DNA from: Erythrobacter litoralis
GTDB taxonomy: Bacteria; Pseudomonadota; Alphaproteobacteria; Sphingomonadales; Sphingomonadaceae
NCBI RefSeq assembly: GCF_029760855.1
Contig: NZ_SOSI01000001.1
Location: 248,001 to 312,000, forward strand
Reading direction: 5' to 3'
Length of the DNA stretch: 64,000 nt
In this document: positions 16,019 to 26,279 of the stretch, piece by piece
Layout of the letters: every line of letters begins with the position of its first letter
How positions within the stretch are numbered: the stretch's first letter is position 1
Program-made: the position numbers and the translations under genes
Notes under the pieces: generated by a model
The model's database searches: none
The model's input: the letters and a program-made list of their open reading frames with translations, nothing else
What the model was told of the DNA's origin: nothing

Positions 16019-18349
16019 ATGGCGAAACCGGCCCTCTTCACTTCCGCCGAGAAGCGGCGCGATGCCTGGATTCTCGGCCTGCCCGCCGACCAGGTGAAAC
16101 GCCTGCAACACGTCGGGATAGCAGGCGCTATAAGCTTTCTGCTCTACCTCATCCTTCTCCTATATCCTTTGGACATGTCGATCTGGACTTTACAGTCCAA
16201 GCTCAACCTTCAGGACCCTTCAGGACAATTCGTTTTTATCGAAATCGAAGAGGCCGACGGCGGTGATTCTGAAATCGCGAAGCGGGATCACATCGCCAAT
16301 GCGATTGAAGAGCTTGAAAAAACCGAGATCGAGCGTGTCTACATAGATTTCGCCTTCGAAACTCGTGTCAACGCTGCCGTTGATTCCAGGCTCAAACAGG
16401 CTCTGCAGAATCCCTCATCTCATATCTTCGTCGTCGATCGAGTTGACGAAGTAAAAAACTCTTCAAACAAAACAGCCAGTTTCTTCGTCTCTGACACGCA
16501 GCGCGTGTTTGCAGAAGCAAACTTCGATTTCCTGGGTCATAAGTGGAACGATCGTTTCAATGTTTCTTCTGGCGACATCCAGCGGCAATCCTTTGCAGCG
16601 TCGCTCGCGGGCAGCGACAATCGCGGAGTTCAAGAGTTCCCGATCAATTACGGCATCGAGCCAAGCAAATTTCTGCGTATCGATGCAAACAGCATCCGCA
16701 CCGAAAAGCCGGGGTTCTGGAAGGGAAAGACCGCCATCATCGGTCCTACTCCTTCGCGATATTCGCAAACCTCAACAGCGCCGAAAGGTGATATACTTTC
16801 GCGTACTTTCCCTTCGATCTATGCTGCCGAAACACTAATTCGAAATAGCTATTCCGAGATAAGTGCAGATCGATTACTTTTCGTCTGTCTAATCACATTT
16901 GCCATTGGCGTCTTTGCTCTAAACGAAAAGCGTCATAGAACAATTTTGTATGCAGCTTTTCCTTTATTACTGATTGCGCTAACCGCGGCATCAATTTTTT
17001 TCGAGTTGCGCTTATCTGTTTCTTACTCCTTCACGTTTCTCGCTTTATTTTTCGCATTGCGAAGCCGTGAAAAATGGAAACGCAAGCTTACGCTATTCGA
17101 TGCCGAAACGGGTTTGCCGCGCCTTCGCGCTCTGGAGCACCGCCTCCAGAGCGCGGAAGACCTGAATGGGCACGTTATCATCGCTCGAATTCACGGGTTC
17201 GAGCAAGTCCTCAAAACACTCTCGCATGACGAACATGTAGATTACGTCTTGAAGCTCGTCGAACGCCTGAAGGCCAGTGATGCCGAACTGACCATCTATA
17301 CCGATTCGCATCTTCTCGGATGGCACACGAATGAGGCCAGTTTCCCCGATATAAAGGAACACCTCGAAGGCCTGAGAGCCATATTTGCAGCCCCTGTCAT
17401 GGTCGGTCGGCACGTGTTCGACGTGGGAATCACATTCGGTGTCGCAGCGAAGGGCGAAGATGGACGCAGTTCGCTCGCTGCAGCTATCGCAGCCGCTGAA
17501 GAAACGTCCGAAGCGTTCCGCCCGATTGCTTTAGCCCAGTCCCGCATGGATGGAGATGATTTATGGGACTTGTCTCTCCGCGCAAAGATCGACGAGGCTA
17601 TGGCGGCAGGCCAGATTTACTGTGTTTACCAGCCGAAGATAGACGTAGAGACCCAATCGATTTCGGGAGTTGAGGCGCTGGTTCGTTGGCACGACCCGGA
17701 ACGTGGATATATCTCCCCGGTCCACTTTATCGCGCAGTGCGAAAAAGCCGGACGGATGGAGTATCTGACCCGCTACGTTCTTCAGTCCGCCTGCAATGCA
17801 GGCCAGCTTATGCACTTTCGCGGTATGCCCTTCACGATGTCGGTGAATATTTCCGCGACCCAAATGACGGATATGAAGATCGTCGAAATGGTACGCAACG
17901 TGATTGAGGCAACGGGCTTCAATCCGTCATTCCTGATGCTTGAAATCACGGAAACCGCCCGCATTGGCGATCTCTCTGCTGCCGAGATGATACTTGAAGA
18001 ACTCAAGGGTTTGGGCGTTCAGATATCGATAGACGACTTCGGTGTTGGAGCAGCGAATTTCGAGAATTTCCTAAAGTTACCGTTCGACGAACTGAAGATC
18101 GACAGAATTTTTACAGCGGAAATTGCCAGCAGCCATAAGGCGCGAGCGATCGTCGCAAGCCTGGTTGCATTGGGGCGCAGTGCCGGGGTCAAGGTGGTTG
18201 CTGAAGGCGCCGAAGACGATGAGACGATTCGCATTCTTACCGAGATTGGGTGCACCCAAATTCAGGGGTTCGGTTTTTGCCGACCCTTGCCACTCGCAAA
18301 ACTGCTGGAAAAGGGCGCATTCGATAAGGCGGCGTCGTTCGGTACATAG
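16019..18349 (+). CDS. CHASE2-like sensor, degenerate GGDEF, EAL phosphodiesterase
   Basis: 776 aa from ATG 16019; a GTG at 16010 is also possible and neither has a strong ribosome site. One membrane helix (about 33-51) is followed by an extracytoplasmic CHASE2-like domain (about 60-270), then membrane helices (about 285-350). A GGDEF domain follows whose signature is replaced by a TDSHL-type sequence, so it cannot make c-di-GMP. The C-terminal EAL domain looks complete: EALVRW, NIS, LEITE, IDDFG, LKID, AEGAEDDE and QGFGF. The protein should therefore degrade c-di-GMP in response to an external signal. Codon use and base content in the first half are more A/T-rich than in neighbouring genes, hinting at transfer or relaxed constraint. 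Confidence 0.85.
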   Translation: MAKPALFTSAEKRRDAWILGLPADQVKRLQHVGIAGAISFLLYLILLLYPLDMSIWTLQSKLNLQDPSGQFVFIEIEEADGGDSEIAKRDHIANAIEELEKTEIERVYIDFAFETRVNAAVDSRLKQALQNPSSHIFVVDRVDEVKNSSNKTASFFVSDTQRVFAEANFDFLGHKWNDRFNVSSGDIQRQSFAASLAGSDNRGVQEFPINYGIEPSKFLRIDANSIRTEKPGFWKGKTAIIGPTPSRYSQTSTAPKGDILSRTFPSIYAAETLIRNSYSEISADRLLFVCLITFAIGVFALNEKRHRTILYAAFPLLLIALTAASIFFELRLSVSYSFTFLALFFALRSREKWKRKLTLFDAETGLPRLRALEHRLQSAEDLNGHVIIARIHGFEQVLKTLSHDEHVDYVLKLVERLKASDAELTIYTDSHLLGWHTNEASFPDIKEHLEGLRAIFAAPVMVGRHVFDVGITFGVAAKGEDGRSSLAAAIAAAEETSEAFRPIALAQSRMDGDDLWDLSLRAKIDEAMAAGQIYCVYQPKIDVETQSISGVEALVRWHDPERGYISPVHFIAQCEKAGRMEYLTRYVLQSACNAGQLMHFRGMPFTMSVNISATQMTDMKIVEMVRNVIEATGFNPSFLMLEITETARIGDLSAAEMILEELKGLGVQISIDDFGVGAANFENFLKLPFDELKIDRIFTAEIASSHKARAIVASLVALGRSAGVKVVAEGAEDDETIRILTEIGCTQIQGFGFCRPLPLAKLLEKGAFDKAASFGT

Positions 18350-18413
18350 TTAAGGCTTTACAACCAAGACTGGTTAATGCATTCTTCTCCTGGGTATTCA
18401 ACAGGAGGATCCT

Positions 18414-18452
18414 ATGTGGAATTTCTACAACTGGATGTGGGGCAAGCGCTAA
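18414..18452 (+). CDS. 12-residue tryptophan-rich micro-ORF
   Basis: ATG 18414 to TAA 18452 encodes MWNFYNWMWGKR: three Trp, one Phe and one Tyr in 12 residues, with a basic end. A perfect AGGAGG (18404-18409) lies 4 nt upstream of the start, the strongest ribosome site in this region. A hairpin terminator follows 24 nt after the stop, so the unit is an independent transcript of roughly 100 nt. The composition recalls Trp leader peptides, but the terminator follows at once and no trp gene is downstream. It could be a small membrane-surface peptide, an orphan leader or an sRNA with a coding part. Too short for confident gene calling; the ribosome site and terminator are the evidence. Confidence 0.55.
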   Translation: MWNFYNWMWGKR

Positions 18453-18476
18453 GCTTTACCCAAATCAACTGACGAG

Positions 18477-18500
18477 AAGGGCCTCCTCGCGGGGCCCTTT
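18477..18500 (+). terminator. Rho-independent terminator after the micro-ORF
   Basis: AAGGGCC (18477-18483) pairs with GGCCCTT (18493-18499) around a 9-nt loop, and the right arm runs into TTTTTC. It would end transcripts from the micro-ORF and from the c-di-GMP gene before it. Confidence 0.82.
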
Positions 18501-18562
18501 TTCATTTGGAGCGCATCAATGGGCGCGATGAAACACCCACCCCCTCCGTGCGTTGGGTGCGC

Positions 18563-19378
18563 ATGACCATCTCGATCCGCTCTCGCTTTGCCTTCGCCCT
18601 GCCCTCGACAGGCGATGTCCTCCTGCAATTCGAAGCGGCGGCCATTCCGGAACAGCGCATCATCTCGTCGAACACAACGATGTCCGATGCTGAGCACCGG
18701 GCCAGCGTTCCGGCCCAAGACGACATCGGGGAACGGATCTGGGTCCGAGCCGAAGGCGACTTCGAAGTCGAGTACGAAGCGGAGGTTGAGATCGATCGGC
18801 AACTTGCCGAACTTGCGACGCTCGATCTGCTCTTACCGCACGATATGCCCGGCGAAGCGGTGCAGTACCTGTTCGACAGCAGGTATTGCCCTGCCGCGCG
18901 ATTCCAGTCCTTTGTCGATGCGGAATTCGGCAAGCTGGAAGGCGGCGCGAAGGTTGCCGCGATGCGCGACTGGATTGCCCGCAAGCTGGCGTACACGCCG
19001 GGTTCTTCCGGATCGGAAACCGATGCGCTAGACACCTTCGTAGAGCGCAAGGGAATCTGCCGCGACTATGCGCATCTTCTCGTCAGCTTGGCGCGCGCGG
19101 CAGCCATCCCCGCACGCTTCGTCGCCTGTTATGCACCGGGGGTCGACCCGCCCGATTTCCATGCGGTCGCTGAGGTATTCCTGTGCGATCCGAAAACGCC
19201 CGGGGGCGGAACCTGGCAAATCGTCGATGCTACCGGCATGGCGGACCCCGCCCAGACAGTGAAAATCGGTATCGGACGCGACGCTGCCGATGTCAGTTTC
19301 ATGACCAGTTTCGCGCAGAGCGAATTCAAGTCGAGTTCGGTCTCGGTCGGCGCCAATGACGGCCCGACGCAAAGCTGA
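18563..19378 (+). CDS. Transglutaminase-like cysteine protease-fold protein
   Basis: 271 aa from ATG 18563; the frame is open back to 18506, but this ATG begins the first typical beta-strand (MTISIRSRFAFAL). An N-terminal beta-domain (about 1-100) carries a Gly-less W-V-R-A-E repeat. The transglutaminase core follows with the triad: Cys in ERKGICRDYAHLL (about 170), His in DFHAVAEVFL (about 209) and Asp in VDATG (about 228). Bacterial members act as proteases or peptide cross-linkers, and many partners are unknown. There is no signal peptide, so it is probably cytoplasmic. It lies between the micro-ORF terminator and the zwf operon, with its own short leader. Confidence 0.8.
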   Translation: MTISIRSRFAFALPSTGDVLLQFEAAAIPEQRIISSNTTMSDAEHRASVPAQDDIGERIWVRAEGDFEVEYEAEVEIDRQLAELATLDLLLPHDMPGEAVQYLFDSRYCPAARFQSFVDAEFGKLEGGAKVAAMRDWIARKLAYTPGSSGSETDALDTFVERKGICRDYAHLLVSLARAAAIPARFVACYAPGVDPPDFHAVAEVFLCDPKTPGGGTWQIVDATGMADPAQTVKIGIGRDAADVSFMTSFAQSEFKSSSVSVGANDGPTQS

Positions 19379-19442
19379 ATAGGAATGCAGTCCACTGGTG
19401 CAGGGTCCGCTCGCCTGATAACCGCTAGCACCGTGGGAAAGG

Positions 19443-20912
19443 ATGGAGCTTCGAGCATCGATGCAGGATAGGAAATTCACTGCCGACCGCCTGTTGCTGT
19501 TCGGAGCGACCGGCGATTTGTCGCAGCGCATGCTCCTGCCTTCACTTTGCGCGCTTCATAATGACGGCCTGCTGGCGAGCGACCTGAAAATCGTCGGCAC
19601 CGCCCGCTCGGAAATGAGCACGGCAGAGTACCGCAACTTCGCCCGTGAAGCGCTGGAAAAGTACCTAACACCCAATCGCCGCGGCGGCATGGCCGATTTC
19701 CTCAATCGGCTCAGCTACGTGCCGGTCGATGCGACGACACCCGAAGGGTACGATCAGCTTGCCGAAGAGATCGGCGACTATTCCGATGGTCTGGCGATAT
19801 TCCTGTCGACTGCGCCGAGCTTGTTCGAAGCCACGATCGGCGGATTGGAACATGCGGGTCTCACCGAGGGTAAGGTGCGCATCGGCTTGGAAAAGCCGCT
19901 CGGCACCGATCTCAAATCGAGCGAGGAAATTAACGACGCCGTCGCCAAGGCGTTCGACGAAAGCCGAATTTTCCGTATCGACCATTATCTTGGCAAGGAG
20001 ACGGTGCAGAACCTTCTGGCCCTGCGCTTCGCCAACATCATGCTCGAGCCGGTGTGGAACTCGAATTACATCGAGCATGTCCAGATTACCGTCGCCGAAA
20101 CTGTCGGACTCGAGTCGCGGGTCGCCTATTACGACGACAGTGGTGCGTTGCGCGACATGGTTCAGAACCACATGCTGCAACTGCTCGCCCTCGTCGCGAT
20201 GGAACCGCCGACCAGTTTCGATGCAACCGCGGTTCGCGACGAGAAGGTCAAGGTCCTGCGCGCGCTCCGCCATGCCAGCGGCGAGGAAGTCGTCACCGGA
20301 CAATACTGCGCCGGCGCCGTTTCAGGGCAATCCGTTCCTGGTTATGATGAAGAACTGGGGAAGGACAGCGACACCGAAACCTTCGTCGCGATCAAGGCCC
20401 ATGTCGACAACTGGCGCTGGCGGGGCGTGCCCTTTTACTTGCGCACCGGCAAACGGCTGCCCAAGCGCGTGACCGAGATCGTGGTGCAGTTCCGCTGCGT
20501 ACCGCATTCGATCTTCGAAGGCCGGGGAGCGCGTACCCACCCCAATCGCCTTGTCATCGGCATTCAGCCGCAGGAAAATATCCAGCTTACGATGATGGCG
20601 AAGGTGCCAGGTCTGGGCCGCGAGGGCATTCGCCTGCGACCCGTTCCGCTCGACATCGCGATGCCCGATGCCTTTTCAGACAAAGTGCGCCGCATCGCTT
20701 ACGAACGCCTGCTACTCGACCTCATCGAAGGCGACCAGACGCTGTTCGTCCGGCGGGACGAGGTCGAGGCGCAGTGGGACTGGATCGATGCGATTCGCGA
20801 CCGCTGGGACGAGCACGGCATGACGCCAAAGACCTACAGCGCGGGAACATGGGGGCCGAGCGCGGCCATCGCGCTGACCGAACGCGACGGAGTTACCTGG
20901 CACGATGAGTAA
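19443..20912 (+). CDS. zwf: Glucose-6-phosphate 1-dehydrogenase
   Basis: 489 aa, normal for bacterial G6PDH. Start ATG 19443 has GGGAAAGG touching it; ATG 19461 is a possible alternative. The Rossmann start [19 protein letters not shown] binds NADP, and the active site RIDHYLGKE carries the substrate Lys and catalytic His. It oxidises glucose-6-phosphate to 6-phosphogluconolactone in the cytoplasm. It is the first gene of zwf-edd-glk-eda, overlapping edd by 8 nt. No pgl gene is present in this operon, so lactonolysis must be done elsewhere or spontaneously. Confidence 0.97.
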   Translation: MELRASMQDRKFTADRLLLFGATGDLSQRMLLPSLCALHNDGLLASDLKIVGTARSEMSTAEYRNFAREALEKYLTPNRRGGMADFLNRLSYVPVDATTPEGYDQLAEEIGDYSDGLAIFLSTAPSLFEATIGGLEHAGLTEGKVRIGLEKPLGTDLKSSEEINDAVAKAFDESRIFRIDHYLGKETVQNLLALRFANIMLEPVWNSNYIEHVQITVAETVGLESRVAYYDDSGALRDMVQNHMLQLLALVAMEPPTSFDATAVRDEKVKVLRALRHASGEEVVTGQYCAGAVSGQSVPGYDEELGKDSDTETFVAIKAHVDNWRWRGVPFYLRTGKRLPKRVTEIVVQFRCVPHSIFEGRGARTHPNRLVIGIQPQENIQLTMMAKVPGLGREGIRLRPVPLDIAMPDAFSDKVRRIAYERLLLDLIEGDQTLFVRRDEVEAQWDWIDAIRDRWDEHGMTPKTYSAGTWGPSAAIALTERDGVTWHDE

Positions 20913-22719
20913 GCCGCTGAACGACGCCATCCACCGCATCACGCAGCGCGTGATCGACAATTCGCGCGACAGCCGCACCGCCTATCTCGGCCTGATGGAT
21001 CGCGAAGGCGAACGGCAAGTTGATCGCACCAATCTTTCCTGTTCGAACCTCGCCCATGCGTTCGCCGGGGCGGAGGAAGACAAGGAAGCGATCAAGCGCG
21101 TCGTTGGGCCGAACCTCGCCATCGTGACAGCCTATAACGACATGCTGTCCGCCCATCAGCCCTATCACCGCTATCCAGAGCGAATGAAGATCTGGGCGCG
21201 CGAAGTCGGTGCCACCGCGCAGGTCGCAGGCGGTACCCCGGCCATGTGCGACGGGGTGACGCAGGGGCAGGACGGCATGGAACTCTCACTGTTCAGCCGC
21301 GACACGATTGCTCTGTCGACCATCGTCGCCTTGAGCCATGCGGTATTTAACGGCGTCGCGTTGCTCGGTATTTGCGACAAGATCGTACCCGGTTTACTGA
21401 TGGGCGCGCTGCGCTTCGGCCATTTGCCTGCGATCTTCATCCCGTCCGGCCCGATGCCGTCCGGCATTTCGAACAAGGAAAAGCAGCGCGTCCGCCAGCT
21501 TTATGCCGAAGGCAAGGTGGGGCGCGAAGAACTGCTCGATAGCGAGAGCGCGAGTTACCATTCGCCCGGCACCTGCACCTTCTACGGCACCGCGAATTCC
21601 AATCAGATGATGATGGAGATGATGGGTCTCCACATCCCCGGCGCCGCCTTCGTGCAACCGGGCGTGAAGCTACGGCAGGAGTTGAGCCGCGCGGCGACGC
21701 ACCGTCTCGCCGCTTTGCACAAGGATGGCGGCGATTATCGCCCGCTTGCACGCGTGGTCGACGAAAAGGCGATCGTGAACGCGGCCATCGGTCTGCTTGC
21801 CACCGGCGGATCGACCAATCACGCGATCCACATTCCCGCTTTCGCACGCGCTGCCGGTATACGGTTCGACTGGACCGACCTCGCCGAACTGAGTCATGTC
21901 GTGCCGCTCGTCAGCCGGGTCTATCCCAACGGCTCGGGCGACGTGAACCACTTCCACGATGCGGGCGGCATGGGCTACGTCATCGGCACTCTGCTCGACG
22001 AAGGTTTGGCGCATCCCGATATCCTAACCGTGTGGGATGGCGGGTTCGAAAGCTATTCCCGCGAACCGGGCATGGACGGCGACGATCTCGCTTGGCGCGA
22101 TCCCGGCCCATCGGGCGATGATGAAATGCTTCGCCCCGCCTCCGCCCCGTTCCAGAAGGATGGCGGTATGCGATTGCTGGAGGGCAATCTGGGGCGTGCT
22201 TGCTTCAAGTCTTCCGCGGTCGAGGAGGAGCGCTGGACGATCGAAGCGCCGTGCCGCGTTTTCCAGGATCAACATTCCGTGAACGAGGCCTTCACGAAAG
22301 GCGAACTCGATCGCGACGTCGTAGTGGTCGTCCGCTTCCAGGGGCCGCGTGCCAACGGCATGCCCGAACTCCACAAGCTGACCCCAGCATTGGGCGTATT
22401 GCAGGATCGCGGCTACAAGGTTGCACTCGTCACCGATGGCCGGATGTCGGGCGCGAGCGGTAAGGTGCCGGCCGCCATCCATTGCACGCCCGAAGCGCTT
22501 GGCGGTGGGCCGCTTTCGCGCCTTCGGGACGGTGACATCGTACGCGTCTGCGCCGAAACCGGTACGCTCGAGGCGAAGGCCGATCTCGACGCGCGCGATC
22601 CCGCGTCGGAGCCGGAACCCGACATGGGCATGGGCCGCGAATTCTTCGCCATGTTCCGCGCCTGTGCCGACGGGGCTGAAAGAGGCGCGTCGGCGATGCT
22701 CGCGATGGCAGGTCTGTGA
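20905..22719 (+). CDS. edd: Phosphogluconate dehydratase (Entner-Doudoroff)
   Basis: 604 aa, the normal length of Edd. ATG 20905 lies inside the end of zwf (8-nt overlap). IlvD/Edd family features include [18 protein letters not shown], a [14 protein letters not shown] block and [14 protein letters not shown], which supply cysteines for the [4Fe-4S] cluster, and the C-terminal [18 protein letters not shown]. It dehydrates 6-phosphogluconate to 2-keto-3-deoxy-6-phosphogluconate. The stop overlaps the glk start, so the whole pathway is translationally coupled. Confidence 0.97.
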   Translation: MSKPLNDAIHRITQRVIDNSRDSRTAYLGLMDREGERQVDRTNLSCSNLAHAFAGAEEDKEAIKRVVGPNLAIVTAYNDMLSAHQPYHRYPERMKIWAREVGATAQVAGGTPAMCDGVTQGQDGMELSLFSRDTIALSTIVALSHAVFNGVALLGICDKIVPGLLMGALRFGHLPAIFIPSGPMPSGISNKEKQRVRQLYAEGKVGREELLDSESASYHSPGTCTFYGTANSNQMMMEMMGLHIPGAAFVQPGVKLRQELSRAATHRLAALHKDGGDYRPLARVVDEKAIVNAAIGLLATGGSTNHAIHIPAFARAAGIRFDWTDLAELSHVVPLVSRVYPNGSGDVNHFHDAGGMGYVIGTLLDEGLAHPDILTVWDGGFESYSREPGMDGDDLAWRDPGPSGDDEMLRPASAPFQKDGGMRLLEGNLGRACFKSSAVEEERWTIEAPCRVFQDQHSVNEAFTKGELDRDVVVVVRFQGPRANGMPELHKLTPALGVLQDRGYKVALVTDGRMSGASGKVPAAIHCTPEALGGGPLSRLRDGDIVRVCAETGTLEAKADLDARDPASEPEPDMGMGREFFAMFRACADGAERGASAMLAMAGL

Positions 22720-23696
22720 TGGACGTCGTCGCCGTCGATATCGGCGGCACTCATGCGCGTTTCTCCGTCGCCTCCGTTTCGCCCGACGGTACGATCTCTC
22801 TCGGTGAACCCGAAACGCTGCACACCGAGGATCATGCAAGCTTCCAGACCGCCTGGGAGGATTTTCGCGAACGGCGGGGCGGTACCCTTCCCCCGCGTGT
22901 CTCGATGGCGATCGCCGGACCGGTCGGCGGCGAGGTGATCCGCTTCACCAACAATCCGTGGATCATCCGCCCCGCCCTAGTGAAATCGAAACTTGGCGTC
23001 GAGGCGTACACGATCGTCAACGATTTCGAGGCCGTGGCCCACGCCGTCGCGCGTGCACCGGACGACGAGTTCCTGCACATCACCGGGCCGGAGGAACCGC
23101 TTACTCCGCATGGCACGATTAGCGTGCTCGGCCCCGGCACCGGACTTGGCGTCGCGCATCTGTGGCGCAATGGCGGCGAATATAGGGTGCAGGCAACCGA
23201 GGGTGGTCATATCGATTTCGCGCCGCTCGACAGTATCGAGGACGCGATCCTCGCCCGGCTGCGCAAGCGGCACAACCGCGTTTCGATCGAACGTGTGGTG
23301 TCCGGCCCCGCGATTACCGACATTTACCTGACCCTCGCCGCGATGGAGAACCGCAAGACTCGCGATGAGGACGATATCTCCGTGTGGACCCGCGCGATGA
23401 AGGAAAGCGATTCCCTCGCCGCCGCGGCGCTCGACCGGTTCTGCCTCTCGCTCGGCAGCGTTGCAGGCGATATCGCGCTGGCACAGGGCGGGTTCGGCGG
23501 CGTCGTGATCGCCGGCGGTCTTGGCTATCGGCTTCGCGATCAATTGCCGAAGTCCGGTTTCGCCCAGCGGTTTCGCGCCAAGGGCCGGTTCGCCGAACTG
23601 ATGGCGACCATTCCCGTCAAGCTCATTACCCACCCGCAGCCCGGCTTGTTCGGCGCGGCGGCCGCCTTCCACCGCCAGCACGGATACACCGAATGA
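22716..23696 (+). CDS. glk: Glucokinase
   Basis: 326 aa. The start is GTG 22716 or ATG 22719, both overlapping the edd stop. [13 protein letters not shown] is the phosphate-1 motif of the bacterial Glk (PF02685) family; [17 protein letters not shown] and [12 protein letters not shown] carry sugar-binding residues including the catalytic Asp, and [11 protein letters not shown] and GGLGYRL follow. It phosphorylates cytoplasmic glucose with ATP, feeding zwf. Its position between edd and eda is the sphingomonad/erythrobacter order of the operon. Confidence 0.95.
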   Translation: MMDVVAVDIGGTHARFSVASVSPDGTISLGEPETLHTEDHASFQTAWEDFRERRGGTLPPRVSMAIAGPVGGEVIRFTNNPWIIRPALVKSKLGVEAYTIVNDFEAVAHAVARAPDDEFLHITGPEEPLTPHGTISVLGPGTGLGVAHLWRNGGEYRVQATEGGHIDFAPLDSIEDAILARLRKRHNRVSIERVVSGPAITDIYLTLAAMENRKTRDEDDISVWTRAMKESDSLAAAALDRFCLSLGSVAGDIALAQGGFGGVVIAGGLGYRLRDQLPKSGFAQRFRAKGRFAELMATIPVKLITHPQPGLFGAAAAFHRQHGYTE

Positions 23697-24301
23697 CCAT
23701 CGAAGACATCATGCGCACCGCCCCGGTGATTCCCGTCATCGTGGTGGACGAAGTGCATCACGCAGAGCCGCTCGCGCGCGCTCTGGTTGCGGGCGGATTG
23801 CGCGTGCTCGAGGTCACGCTGCGGACCGAAGCCGCCCTCCCGGCGATCGCGGCAATGAAGAAGGTCGACGGCGCAATCGTCGGTGCCGGGACGGTAACCA
23901 ACCAGGAGGGCTTGGCAAAGGCGTTGGGGGCGGGAAGTGAGTTCATTGTGTCGCCGGGTCTTACAGAAACGCTCGGAAAAGCCGCCATCCGCGAAGGCGT
24001 TCCTTTTCTGCCCGGAATTTCAGACGCCGATGACATCATGCGCGGTCTCGACCTGGGATTGAATCACTTCAAATTCTTCCCGGCCATGGCATCGGGCGGC
24101 CTCCCAGCCTTAAAAGCACTTGCAGGGCCATTCGGCGATTGCAAATTCTGCCCGACAGGAGGCATATCGGAAGAAAACGCAGCGGAATGGCTGGCTTTCG
24201 ATCCGGTGCTATGCGTCGGCGGAAGCTGGGTCGCCCCGCGCGGGCCCATCGATGAAGCAGAGGTCGAGCAGATCGCGCGCAGGGCGAGTGCGCTGGCCTA
24301 A
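23693..24301 (+). CDS. eda: KDPG aldolase (2-dehydro-3-deoxyphosphogluconate aldolase)
   Basis: 202 aa from ATG 23693 (ATGA overlap with glk); an extension upstream would lie inside glk. The catalytic Glu is in VLEVTLRT, the Schiff-base Lys in HFKFFPA, and the phosphate-binding GG is in CPTGGIS. It cleaves KDPG to pyruvate and glyceraldehyde-3-phosphate, the last step of the Entner-Doudoroff pathway. The gene ends convergently with tilS, with a 4-nt overlap of the two stops. Confidence 0.96.
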   Translation: MTIEDIMRTAPVIPVIVVDEVHHAEPLARALVAGGLRVLEVTLRTEAALPAIAAMKKVDGAIVGAGTVTNQEGLAKALGAGSEFIVSPGLTETLGKAAIREGVPFLPGISDADDIMRGLDLGLNHFKFFPAMASGGLPALKALAGPFGDCKFCPTGGISEENAAEWLAFDPVLCVGGSWVAPRGPIDEAEVEQIARRASALA

Positions 24302-25275
24302 CCGGTCCGGCGGGTAGGCTCCCGGCGGAACACCCATTGAAGCTCTGCCGCCGTTCCGCTTACGGTGAACTTCAAGCCTGCAACATTGCCAACTTGCTCG
24401 GCAGTCAGTCGCGTGACGACCTCTGCCGCGCTACGCCGGTCGATAGACGTCGCGAAATTCCGGTAAAGAGCGCGGACGACCTCGACGCGGATAAGGGCAG
24501 GCGCATCGCTGCTTCCCGCAGCATATGAAGCCTGCTCTCCATCGAACCGGACACGCTCCGCGACTTCGCGTTCGACAGCCCATTCGAGACTGTCTTCCGC
24601 TTCCGCAAGCAGCGCGGCGCTGCGGGCAAGGTTGGCGCGGTCAAGCCAATCGACCGATCCCAGCACTTTGCGCAGCCGCACCCGATCGAACCGGTCGTCC
24701 CCGTTCGAAGGATCGTCGATGGCTCGCCAACCGGCATCCCTCACGACCTTCGCCAGTTCCTCGCGCCGCCATCCCAGAACCGGACGGATCAGTGGCAAGT
24801 TATCCTGTATCGACTGAACGGCACGGATCGCCGAAAGTCCGGAGAGCCCGCTACCTCGGTTGAGGCGCATCAGAAGTGTTTCGACCTGATCGTCCAACTG
24901 GTGCGCGGTCGCCAAAGCCTTTAGTTCACTATTAGCGCACCATTGCGAAAGCGCAGTGTATCGCGCCGCCCTCGCCCGATCCTGCAGGTTTCCGTCGCCG
25001 ACTTCGACTGCGAGCGTATCGTGCTGCACGCCGAGTTCAGTACACCTCTCGGCGACGAAGGCAGCCTCTGCAGCACTTTCGGGACGCAAACCATGATCGA
25101 CGGTGGCCGCCCGCACCCGCCCAGGCATTGCCGCGGCCGCGAGAAGTAGCATGCCCAAGCTGTCCCCGCCCCCGGAAACCGCGAGACCGAGCAGCCCTTT
25201 CCCGTCTTCGGCGTTCGGCCAGAGAGCGGCAAGGTCGTCCCGAAACCGCGCAACCAGTTTTGGGCTTACGACCAT
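24298..25275 (-). CDS. tilS: tRNA(Ile)-lysidine synthetase
   Basis: 325 aa with the PP-loop SGGGDS at 34-39 and the downstream ATAHQLDDQVETLLMRLNRGSGL motif typical of TilS. It changes the wobble C34 of tRNA-Ile(CAU) to lysidine with ATP, an essential step that lets the tRNA read AUA. The C-terminal TilS substrate-binding domain is short, as in many alphaproteobacteria. It starts 1 nt after the stop of cpoB/ybgF and so is in that operon, the standard arrangement in this group, where ftsH often lies further down; here eda is convergent instead. Confidence 0.93.
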   Translation of the reverse strand: MVVSPKLVARFRDDLAALWPNAEDGKGLLGLAVSGGGDSLGMLLLAAAAMPGRVRAATVDHGLRPESAAEAAFVAERCTELGVQHDTLAVEVGDGNLQDRARAARYTALSQWCANSELKALATAHQLDDQVETLLMRLNRGSGLSGLSAIRAVQSIQDNLPLIRPVLGWRREELAKVVRDAGWRAIDDPSNGDDRFDRVRLRKVLGSVDWLDRANLARSAALLAEAEDSLEWAVEREVAERVRFDGEQASYAAGSSDAPALIRVEVVRALYRNFATSIDRRSAAEVVTRLTAEQVGNVAGLKFTVSGTAAELQWVFRREPTRRTG

Positions 25276-25276
25276 A

Positions 25277-26197
25277 TCAGCTACAGCTGACCTTGCCGCG
25301 ATTGGCCTGGTATTCGTTCTGCAGCCGACCCGCCGCCAGCGCCGGATAGGTTTCGCTGAATTCGGCGAGCGCGATGCAGGCGCGGCTGGTGTCGTTCAGC
25401 GCGATCATCGCTTCGGCGAGATAGAGAAGGCTGTCGCCTGCCCGCGCGCCGTTCTTGTTTTCCTGATAATTCTTCAGGAACCAAGGCGCCGCCTCGCTCG
25501 GCTTTCCATCGTCTAGATAGGCCCGGCCCAGCAGGTTGCGCCCAAAGCTCGCCCGCGAATGATTAGGATACTGTTCCACGAACATCGTCAGTTGCTGCTG
25601 CGCCTCAGGAAAGAAACCGGCGTCCCAAAGCCTGAAGCCGTAACTGTATTCGTCGTCGCCCGTATCGCCGGTTTGCGGCTTGGTGATCTGCTGAACGGCG
25701 GCAAGGCGCTGGGGAGACGGTTGCGCGGCAGGTGCGGGGGTCGAGGGCTGCTGATTGGCGGACACCGGTAGCGGCCCCGAAGGCTGCACACTGCCGGATG
25801 CGGGCTGTGGAATAGCCGCCGGCCCCGCTCCACCAGCTTCCAGCGCATCGACCCGTTCCTGCAAGAGGCGGACGGTATTACTGCCCTCCTCGTATTGCGC
25901 GGTCAAGCGCTGCAGCTGGCTTTCGAGTGCATCGAGCCGCGCCAGAACGTCAGTCAGCGCACTGGTCGTGACTGTATTGGTGGCGGGTTGATTCTGCTGC
26001 GGCGCCGTTATCTCGGGCTCGAAAAAGCGCCCGCTCCCGCCGGGGAAGACCTTGCGCTGCAATGCACTGACTTCGGCCTCCAGCTTGCGAATACGGGCGG
26101 ACTGGTCGGCGTCTTGCGCGCCGGCCGGGATAGCGGTCACGGCGAGCGCTCCTGCAAGCGTACCGACCGCGAACCGGCGAAAAGTGCGTGCGAACAT
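25277..26197 (-). CDS. cpoB: Cell division coordinator CpoB / YbgF-like TPR protein
   Basis: 306 aa from the ATG at 26197, chosen because AGGAGA lies 9 nt upstream; a longer start at 26215 would put that ribosome site inside the gene. It has a signal peptide (AIPAGAQ), a coiled coil (about 22-40 and 70-120), a low-complexity Pro/Ala/Gln linker, and a C-terminal TPR domain (about 190-300) with YGFRLWDAGFFPEAQQQL. CpoB/YbgF is a periplasmic partner of the Tol-Pal system that links peptidoglycan synthesis to outer-membrane constriction. It lies just before tilS; no tol-pal genes are in the window. Confidence 0.85.
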   Translation of the reverse strand: MFARTFRRFAVGTLAGALAVTAIPAGAQDADQSARIRKLEAEVSALQRKVFPGGSGRFFEPEITAPQQNQPATNTVTTSALTDVLARLDALESQLQRLTAQYEEGSNTVRLLQERVDALEAGGAGPAAIPQPASGSVQPSGPLPVSANQQPSTPAPAAQPSPQRLAAVQQITKPQTGDTGDDEYSYGFRLWDAGFFPEAQQQLTMFVEQYPNHSRASFGRNLLGRAYLDDGKPSEAAPWFLKNYQENKNGARAGDSLLYLAEAMIALNDTSRACIALAEFSETYPALAAGRLQNEYQANRGKVSCS

Positions 26198-26279
26198 GTG
26201 TGAATCTCTCCTCATCCGACCTGATCTTGGCCTATCGGCCTAGAGACGGAAAACTGTCGGTATTCTGAAATCGTTCGTA

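Noticed and set aside
18414..18500. A classical trp-operon attenuator
   Set aside because: The Trp-rich leader and terminator fit, but no trp biosynthesis gene follows, and I see no clear competing anti-terminator hairpin.
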